Origin: Chamaesiphon sp.
GTDB taxonomy: Bacteria; Cyanobacteriota; Cyanobacteriia; Cyanobacteriales; Chamaesiphonaceae
Length of the DNA stretch: 9,615 nucleotides
Reading direction: 5' to 3'
NCBI GenBank assembly: GCA_026786125.1
Contig: JAJAYU010000287.1
Coordinates: forward strand, 1 to 9,615
Below the pieces are notes generated by a model. The model was not told the origin of the DNA, did no database searches, and saw only the letters and a program-made list of their open reading frames with translations. The position numbers and the translations under genes are program-made. Numbering within the stretch: position 1 is the stretch's first letter; every line of letters begins with the position of its first letter. Below, piece after piece: positions 5,242 through 9,615 of the stretch.

Positions 5242-6282
5242 CTATTCATACAAACTCATCACTTCCATAATTGATAGCCGCGATTGTACGCCTAAATTTA
5301 GGGGCGAAGTATGCCCCTGATTTAGATGTTCCGCCGCAGCACAACCAATCATTGCGGCATTGTCAGTGCAATATTCCATCGGTGGAAACAACACCTGAAT
5401 ATTGTGCTTGCTCGCTGCGGCTTGTAATGCAGATCTCAAGCCACGATTGGCTGCCACACCGCCGCCGATCACGATCGTCTGGAGATTGTGATCGATCGCG
5501 CATCGAATCGCCCGTTTAGTCAGAGATTTAGCGACGCTATGTTGAAAACTCGCAGCAATATCTGCCACAGGCAATTCTTGACCTTCAGCTTGCAATTTCT
5601 GGACGAGTCGGAGCACCGCTGTCTTGACACCACTAAAGCTGGAATCATAGGGATGAAAACCACCGCCTGGGAGGGAGATGTTGCCCTCTGGCAAGGGGTA
5701 AAGAGTTGGATTGCCCTGGCTTGCCAATCGATCGATTGCAGGGCCGCCTGGATAGCCCAGGTTTAATAGTCTGGCAACTTTATCAAAGGCTTCGCCAGCA
5801 GCATCATCGCGGGTAGCTCCGAGTTCGGTATATATGCCGCAAGCTTGGACATTAATCAGGCTCGTATGTCCCCCCGATACCAGTAGACAGAGAAATGGTG
5901 GCTGCAACTCTGGTGAACTCAAATAGGATGCGTAAATATGGCCCTCCAGATGATGCACACCCAAAAATGGCTTGTTGTGCAAAATTGCCAAGGTTTTTGC
6001 CGCAGTCATGCCAATCATCAGCGCGCCAACCAATCCAGGTGCGACAGTTGCGGCGATGCCGTCGATTTCAGCCCAACTAATCCCTGCTTCTTCAATTGCT
6101 TGGGCAATTAGTTCGGTAATTGTTAATAAATGTTGCCGTGATGCAACTTCGGGAACCACACCCCCATATTGAGTATGAATGGGGATTTGAGAGGCGATGA
6201 CACTGCTGCAAACTTTACGATTGTTAACGATTGCTACCGCAGTTTCGTCACAACTTGTTTCAATTGATAAAACTGTTGTCAT
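5242..6282 (-). CDS. tsaD: tRNA N6-adenosine threonylcarbamoyltransferase TsaD
   Basis: TsaD (Gcp/Kae1/YgjD family) transfers the threonylcarbamoyl group from threonylcarbamoyl-AMP to A37 of tRNAs that read ANN codons, working in the cytoplasm with TsaB and TsaE. At 346 residues it has the usual full bacterial length. Family motifs seen: SIETSCDETA at 6-15, the metal-binding HHLEGH with His111 and His115, the nucleotide-loop LVSGGHT at 134-140, FDKVARLLNLGYPGGP at 166-181, SGVKTA at 217-222, GGGVAANR at 273-280, and the third metal ligand in CTDNAAMIG (Asp307). ATG with MTTVLSIETS is the standard start, although no clear ribosome site precedes it. In many cyanobacteria this gene (often called gcp) lies beside psaF, as here; the two are divergent and share the 6283-6572 region. 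Confidence 0.98.
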   Translation of the reverse strand: MTTVLSIETSCDETAVAIVNNRKVCSSVIASQIPIHTQYGGVVPEVASRQHLLTITELIAQAIEEAGISWAEIDGIAATVAPGLVGALMIGMTAAKTLAILHNKPFLGVHHLEGHIYASYLSSPELQPPFLCLLVSGGHTSLINVQACGIYTELGATRDDAAGEAFDKVARLLNLGYPGGPAIDRLASQGNPTLYPLPEGNISLPGGGFHPYDSSFSGVKTAVLRLVQKLQAEGQELPVADIAASFQHSVAKSLTKRAIRCAIDHNLQTIVIGGGVAANRGLRSALQAAASKHNIQVLFPPMEYCTDNAAMIGCAAAEHLNQGHTSPLNLGVQSRLSIMEVMSLYE

Positions 6283-6354
6283 TAGCTGCTAATTTTAAAG
6301 ATGAAAATACAAGTAAATAATTTGGCGAGCGAGGTAGTGTAGCTGTTGATTCAG

Positions 6355-6360
6355 ATAATA
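6355..6360 (-). promoter_or_regulatory. Possible -10 box for tsaD
   Basis: The minus strand reads TGTATTAT about 73 bases upstream of the tsaD start; TATTAT is one mismatch from consensus. No convincing -35 box is seen at the proper distance, so this is a weak call. Confidence 0.25.
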
Positions 6361-6550
6361 CATTAACTTAAATAGCGATCTCATATTGAGCAATCGCTAG
6401 TGGCTAAAGTATCCCCAACCTTACAAGATCGGTGATATTTTTGGTCGATCGCCAAATCTTGCTCAAGCTGTCCAGAAGACCATTATAGTTTTTTTGCCAA
6501 AGCAGATCGAAAATACGATTATGTATTTTGCAAATAAAACTATTTGTTTT

Positions 6551-6568
6551 GTTACATAAAGAAACAAT
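6551..6568 (+). promoter_or_regulatory. HLR1-like site (RpaB) just before psaF
   Basis: GTTACATA-aa-GAAACAAT fits the HLR1 pattern of two (G/T)TTACA(T/A)(T/A) octamers two bases apart: the first octamer is exact and the second matches at six of eight positions. HLR1 is the site bound by the response regulator RpaB at high-light and photosystem I genes. It ends only four bases before the psaF ATG, an unusual place for activation but suitable for blocking transcription or for a leader effect. It may be chance. Confidence 0.3.
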
Positions 6569-6572
6569 TACT

Positions 6573-7070
6573 ATGCAAAAACTATTAGCTTTTGTCTTTG
6601 CCCTTTGTCTCTGGTTGAACTTTACGCCGATCGCATCTGCTTCAGAAGTAGCTGGACTCACCCGTTGCGGTGACACACCTGCTTTTCAGCAACGTGCGAA
6701 AACAGCGCGAAATACGACCGATGACCCTGACTCTGGCAAAAAACGCTTTGCTCGCTATGAGCAAGCTCTGTGTGGACCTGAAGGATTGCCACATCTGATT
6801 GTAGATGGCAGGCTCGATCGGGCAGGCGACTTCTTGATTCCTGGGATCTTATTTCTCTACATCGCTGGTTGGATTGGTTGGGTAGGCCGTGCTTACATCA
6901 TCGCTATCAAAAAAGGCGACAATCCTGAAGAAAAAGAAATCATCATCGATTTACCCCTCGCAATCAACTGCATGTTGGGTGGATTTGCTTGGCCTGCTTC
7001 TGCCTTGGGTGAATTCACCTCTGGTAAGTTAGTTGCTAAAGATAGTGAAATCACTGTTTCTCCTCGGTAA
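6573..7070 (+). CDS. psaF: Photosystem I subunit III, PsaF
   Basis: PsaF is the PSI subunit with a lumen-exposed domain, one main membrane helix and a part in contact with PsaJ; in other lineages it helps plastocyanin or cytochrome c6 docking. The reading frame stays open upstream to an ATG at 6528, but the 6573 ATG gives a normal 165-residue precursor with a proper signal peptide ([14 protein letters not shown], ending near ASA at 21-23) and a mature start SEVAGLTRC, like the DVAGLTxC of other PsaF proteins. Cys32 and Cys67 are the conserved lumenal pair. The hydrophobic stretch at about 87-112 ([20 protein letters not shown]) is the membrane helix, followed by [18 protein letters not shown] and the family C-terminal signature [16 protein letters not shown]. 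It is the first gene of psaF-psaJ-psaL. Confidence 0.98.
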   Translation: MQKLLAFVFALCLWLNFTPIASASEVAGLTRCGDTPAFQQRAKTARNTTDDPDSGKKRFARYEQALCGPEGLPHLIVDGRLDRAGDFLIPGILFLYIAGWIGWVGRAYIIAIKKGDNPEEKEIIIDLPLAINCMLGGFAWPASALGEFTSGKLVAKDSEITVSPR

Positions 7071-7222
7071 AGTTAGATCAGTGGCGATCGGTAGCAGCTT
7101 AAAGTTAACGGTTCACAGCAATGTAACTAAAACTGAGTAGTCTACCAGTCAAAGCTCTAGCTTCACCAAATTCCCACAGGCACAAACCAAGTTATTTCAA
7201 CTTTCAATCCTGGAGATATTTC

Positions 7223-7348
7223 ATGCCAAATTTCGTCAGATTTCTATCTACTGCTCCAGTCTTGGCAGCAGTTTGGATGACATTCACTGCGGGTATTATC
7301 ATTGAATTTAATCGGTTCTTCCCCGACTTATTATTTCATCCTTTGTAA
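7223..7348 (+). CDS. psaJ: Photosystem I subunit IX, PsaJ
   Basis: A 41-residue protein beginning [18 protein letters not shown] and ending [11 protein letters not shown]. It has the normal length and sequence of PsaJ, a single-helix PSI subunit next to PsaF that binds chlorophyll and carotenoid. The membrane helix runs from about residue 11 to 29, with Glu28 in the usual IEFNRFFPD signature. TGGAGA (7211-7216) lies six bases before the ATG. It follows psaF by 152 bases. Confidence 0.97.
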   Translation: MPNFVRFLSTAPVLAAVWMTFTAGIIIEFNRFFPDLLFHPL

Positions 7349-7418
7349 ATTAGGTGTTAGGGATTAGGCTTTAGGGATTAGCTGTTAGGAATTAAGGATT
7401 AGTTGTTAGGAAATTAGA
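7349..7418 (+). repeat. Heptanucleotide tandem repeat, left arm (TTAGG type)
   Basis: Ten consecutive 7-base units from directly after the psaJ stop codon: ATTAGGT, GTTAGGG, ATTAGGC, TTTAGGG, ATTAGCT, GTTAGGA, ATTAAGG, ATTAGTT, GTTAGGA, AATTAGA (the last is degenerate). The consensus is nTTAGGn. It is the inverse complement of the right arm (7452-7514). Short tandem heptamers are a known repeat class in cyanobacterial genomes. Confidence 0.85.
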
Positions 7419-7424
7419 ACGAAG

Positions 7425-7436
7425 AACGCTAGCGTT
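7425..7436. repeat. 12-bp perfect palindrome at the centre of the heptamer array
   Basis: AACGCTAGCGTT is self-complementary and lies between the two oppositely oriented heptamer arms. It might be the turning point of a large RNA or cruciform hairpin, or a protein site. Confidence 0.6.
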
Positions 7437-7451
7437 TGGAAATCTTGAAAA

Positions 7452-7514
7452 GCCTAAAGCCTAAAACCCAAAGCCTAAAGCCCAAAGCCTAAAGCCTAAA
7501 TCCTAAAGCCTAAA
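7452..7514 (+). repeat. Heptanucleotide tandem repeat, right arm (GCCTAAA type)
   Basis: Nine exact-register 7-base units: GCCTAAA, GCCTAAA, ACCCAAA, GCCTAAA, GCCCAAA, GCCTAAA, GCCTAAA, TCCTAAA, GCCTAAA. Six are identical. They complement the left-arm units (TTTAGGC), so a transcript reading from psaJ to psaL could fold the two arms together. It ends 32 bases before the psaL start. Confidence 0.9.
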
Positions 7515-7546
7515 GTCCATCCGTTAATTACATAGAGAGGTTTTTC

Positions 7547-8026
7547 ATGGCCAGTCAAGCTGTTAGTAGTCCTAATCCTGAAGTTAGCAACTTAGCTACT
7601 CCAGTCAACTCTACCGGAATCATCAAATCTTTCATTAGCAACTTACCTGTTTATCGCAACGGTTTATCCGCACAGCGACGGGGATTGGAAGTCGGCATGG
7701 CACACGGCTATTTGCTAATTGGTCCTTTTACCATGCTAGGCCCGCTTCGTCACACCGACCAAGCTTATCTAGCTGGCTTGGGAGGAGCAATTGGACTCGT
7801 AGTAATTCTGACTGCTTGTCTATCGCTCTATACCAGCACTAACCCCGGCCCACCATTGGCTAGCGTTGCTGCGCCAACCGCACCTGCCAATCTCAATAAT
7901 CAAAAAGGTTGGAGTGAATTTACTTCGGCGTTCTTAATTGGTGGCGTTGGTGGAGCGGCAGTTGGCTATTTATTATTGGCCAATATCCCAGTTCTAAGTA
8001 GTTTCTCAATCCTTTCCGCAGGCTAA
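7547..8026 (+). CDS. psaL: Photosystem I reaction centre subunit XI, PsaL
   Basis: PsaL is the membrane subunit at the contact between PSI monomers. This 159-residue protein shows the family core: INSTG-like N-terminal part, SNLPVYRNGLSAQRRGLEVGMAHG (31-54) with Glu48 and His53 near chlorophyll sites, GPFTMLGPLRHTD (59-71), and KGWSEFTSAFLIGGVGGAAVGYLL (120-143). Three membrane helices lie at about 49-68, 76-97 and 126-147. The loop between helices 2 and 3 has a Pro-rich insertion, NPGPPLASVAAPTAPANL (99-116), and the C-terminus after helix 3 is short (IPVLSSFSILSAG), lacking the DGIFRGLFN-type tail of trimer-forming relatives. GAGAGG (7535-7540) lies six bases before ATG. It is separated from psaJ by the heptamer array; no psaI is seen nearby. 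Confidence 0.98.
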   Translation: MASQAVSSPNPEVSNLATPVNSTGIIKSFISNLPVYRNGLSAQRRGLEVGMAHGYLLIGPFTMLGPLRHTDQAYLAGLGGAIGLVVILTACLSLYTSTNPGPPLASVAAPTAPANLNNQKGWSEFTSAFLIGGVGGAAVGYLLLANIPVLSSFSILSAG

Positions 8027-8145
8027 TCACCGTTGGATTAGATTCAGCGGCGGTAACAAGATCGATGGTTGAGTTTGGTTGACTCATTTTTGTTCGCGTA
8101 ACGTCGGCTCTGTCTAATCACGCTGAATGTGATGCCAAAATTATG

Positions 8146-8180
8146 AATTACCCTGTCTTCCGATCAAAGATAGGGTAATT
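8146..8180 (+). terminator. Hairpin after psaL, probable terminator
   Basis: AATTACCCTGTCTT (8146-8159) pairs with AAGATAGGGTAATT (8167-8180) along 14 positions, with one G-T pair that is allowed in RNA, and a 7-base loop. It lies 120 bases after the psaL stop. The tail (TAGTATTT) is only moderately T-rich, so termination may be partial or the hairpin may stabilise the 3' end of the psa mRNA. Confidence 0.6.
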
Positions 8181-8283
8181 TAGTATTTGGAGTGGGGATC
8201 AATCTATGCTGGCAATGCTCTGACACCACTTATTTGTGTTAAAACAGAAGTTTGCCCCATTGTGAAATACGAGCTTCTACCCT

Positions 8284-9615
8284 ATGGCTTCAACTGACCG
8301 AGACACCATTCGTATCCGTGGTGCCAAACAGCATAACCTCAAAAATATTAGTTTGGAGCTGCCACGCGATCGATTAATTGTGTTCACGGGGGTGTCTGGT
8401 TCGGGCAAATCGTCTCTGGCCTTCGATACGATCTTTGCGGAGGGTCAGCGGCGATATGTGGAGTCGCTGAGTGCTTATGCGCGGCAATTTCTGGGGCAAC
8501 TGGATAAGCCAGATGTGGATGCGATCGAAGGTCTAAGTCCAGCAATCTCGATCGATCAAAAGTCTACTTCTAATAATCCCCGATCGACTGTTGGGACAGT
8601 GACGGAAATTTATGATTATTTTCGCTTATTATACGGTCGCGCAGGTACGCCCCATTGTCCCCAATGCGATCGATCGATCGCACCTCAAACGATCGATGAA
8701 ATGAGCGACAGGATTCGCGCTCTACCTGAAAAAACCAAGTTTCAAATTTTAGCTCCGATTGTGCGCGGGAAGAAGGGGACGCATCAAAAGGTCTTATCTA
8801 GTCTCGCTGCTGAAGGTTTTGTGCGAGTCAGAATCAATGGCGAAATTCGCGAATTGGCCGATCGGATTGTATTAGATAAAAATCAGAAGCATACCGTCGA
8901 AATCGTGGTCGATCGGTTGGTAAATAAAGCAGGAATCGAATCGCGCTTATCCGACTCTTTGACAACATCTCTACGTCACGGAGAGGGTATAGTCACCATT
9001 TCTATTATAGAAGATATATCTACGGAAAACAAGGAAAAATCGCCCACGGAACTAGTCTTTTCAGAAAAATTCGCCTGCCCCGAACATGGTGCTGTGATGG
9101 AAGAATTATCCCCGCGCTTATTCTCGTTTAACTCGCCCTACGGGGCATGTCCAGCCTGTCATGGATTAGGCAGTTCGCGGACATTCGATCCTGAATTAAT
9201 TATTCCCGATCCAGCCGCTGCCATCTATCATGCGATCGCTCCTTGGTCAGACAAAGATAATGCCTATTATTTATCCCTATTATATAGCTTAGGACAAGCC
9301 GCCGGATTTGCCTTAGATACACCGTGGAATAAACTCACCCCCGAACAGCAAGGGTTGATATTATACGGTCGTGAAGAACCAATTTGGATGGAAGATATGG
9401 ATGACCATCGCAAGTTTAAGGGAGTCGTCAAAATCCTTGATCGGCAATACAATGATGCCTCAGAATTGCAGAAACAAAAGCTCGAACAATACCTGACCAA
9501 TCAACCCTGTGAAGCTTGCGGGGGCAATCGATTGAAAGCCGAGTCTCAAGCCGTAAAACTCGGACAGTACGGCATCCTAGATTTTACTAGCGCACAAATT
9601 GATGAATGTTTAGCC
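8284..9615 (+). CDS. uvrA: Excinuclease ABC subunit A, UvrA (5' part; runs off the window)
   Basis: UvrA is the damage-sensing ATPase of nucleotide excision repair; a dimer loads UvrB at lesions. The first 444 codons are present, without stop, and the last one ends at the window edge. Seen: the N-terminal IRGAKQHNLKNI signature (9-22), Walker A GVSGSGKSS (36-44), DTIFAEGQRRYVESLSAYARQFLGQ (48-72), the CPQC pair at 125-128, the UvrB-binding and insertion region, and the first zinc-finger area CPEH...CPAC with Cys265, His268, Cys289 and Cys292, embedded in MEELSPRLFSFNSPYGAC. A further CEACGGNRL motif follows at 409-417. The ATG start gives the usual N-terminus; no strong ribosome site precedes it. 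It lies 257 bases after psaL, beyond the hairpin, so is probably a separate unit. No LexA box was recognised. Confidence 0.97.
   Translation, partial: MASTDRDTIRIRGAKQHNLKNISLELPRDRLIVFTGVSGSGKSSLAFDTIFAEGQRRYVESLSAYARQFLGQLDKPDVDAIEGLSPAISIDQKSTSNNPRSTVGTVTEIYDYFRLLYGRAGTPHCPQCDRSIAPQTIDEMSDRIRALPEKTKFQILAPIVRGKKGTHQKVLSSLAAEGFVRVRINGEIRELADRIVLDKNQKHTVEIVVDRLVNKAGIESRLSDSLTTSLRHGEGIVTISIIEDISTENKEKSPTELVFSEKFACPEHGAVMEELSPRLFSFNSPYGACPACHGLGSSRTFDPELIIPDPAAAIYHAIAPWSDKDNAYYLSLLYSLGQAAGFALDTPWNKLTPEQQGLILYGREEPIWMEDMDDHRKFKGVVKILDRQYNDASELQKQKLEQYLTNQPCEACGGNRLKAESQAVKLGQYGILDFTSAQIDECLA
8665..8682. repeat. 18-bp perfect palindrome of GATC words inside uvrA
   Basis: TGCGATCGATCGATCGCA is fully self-complementary and made of overlapping CGATCG/HIP1-like words. 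In frame it encodes part of CDRSIA (residues 128-133), just after the CPQC pair. Confidence 0.6.
9232..9239. repeat. HIP1 octamer
   Basis: Exact GCGATCGC within uvrA. Near-HIP1 words (GCGATCGA, GCGATCGG, CGATCG) are common throughout the window. Confidence 0.6.

Noticed and set aside
5271..6172. Several plus-strand open frames of 60-90 codons within tsaD
   Set aside because: They are antisense shadows of a highly conserved gene and have no ribosome sites or family features.
6528..6572. Upstream ATG extending psaF by 15 residues
   Set aside because: The extension spoils an otherwise normal signal peptide and would put the HLR1-like stretch inside the gene; the 6573 ATG gives the usual PsaF precursor.
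7071..7222. Small RNA or regulatory fold between psaF and psaJ
   Set aside because: Only very short inverted repeats (such as AAGCT-CT-AGCTT) are visible and there is no T-run; nothing there can be supported.
7452..7514. CRISPR-like array
   Set aside because: The units are contiguous 7-mers without spacers, in opposed orientation to those at 7349-7418; this is a heptamer tandem repeat.
8027..8283. A psaI gene after psaL
   Set aside because: No short frame with a PsaI-like single helix was found on either strand; the only frames are a few codons long.

Overview
The window is cyanobacterial chromosomal DNA. It carries three photosystem I subunit genes (psaF, psaJ, psaL), a tsaD gene divergent from psaF, the 5' part of uvrA, and many CGATCG-type words including two exact HIP1 octamers (GCGATCGC). 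Genus cannot be fixed from the sequence alone.

Layout, left to right. (1) 9-2303, minus: a 764-residue caspase-like (peptidase C14) protein with an intact His/Cys dyad, followed by what looks like a second, catalytically dead caspase-type fold and two GPIA-type helical repeats. It has its own extended -10 promoter. (2) 2472-4084, minus: four small genes with Sec signal peptides. Three (111, 102 and 102 aa) are clear paralogues; the fourth (130 aa) is another small Asn/Gln-rich secreted protein. They end at an intrinsic terminator (2420-2451). (3) 4085-4733: a 649-base stretch without an intact gene, built of duplicated regulatory blocks, a second copy of the terminator and a 17-codon relic of a second 130-aa-type gene. 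(4) 4734-5210, plus: a sixth member of the theme, a secreted 157-aa protein with an N-terminal VGNN...VIQT motif like that of the paralogues and a C-terminal coiled coil. (5) 5242-6282, minus: TsaD, of the universal t6A tRNA-modification pathway. (6) 6573-8026, plus: psaF-psaJ-psaL, with an inverted array of heptanucleotide repeats around a 12-bp palindrome between psaJ and psaL, and a hairpin after psaL. (7) 8284 to the window edge, plus: uvrA, nucleotide excision repair, cut by the end of the window.

How they work together. PsaF, PsaJ and PsaL are PSI subunits; the F-J-L order without psaI, together with a proline-rich PsaL loop, fits the lineage whose PSI forms tetramers or dimers rather than trimers. 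TsaD and UvrA are housekeeping. The part that may be new is 2400-5210: a family of short, secreted, Asn/Gln/Gly-rich proteins that has clearly expanded and decayed by local duplication, shares a roughly 50-bp regulatory element, and sits beside a caspase-like gene. An extracellular fibre or surface-layer role is a hypothesis drawn from composition and repeat pattern; the sequence does not prove it.
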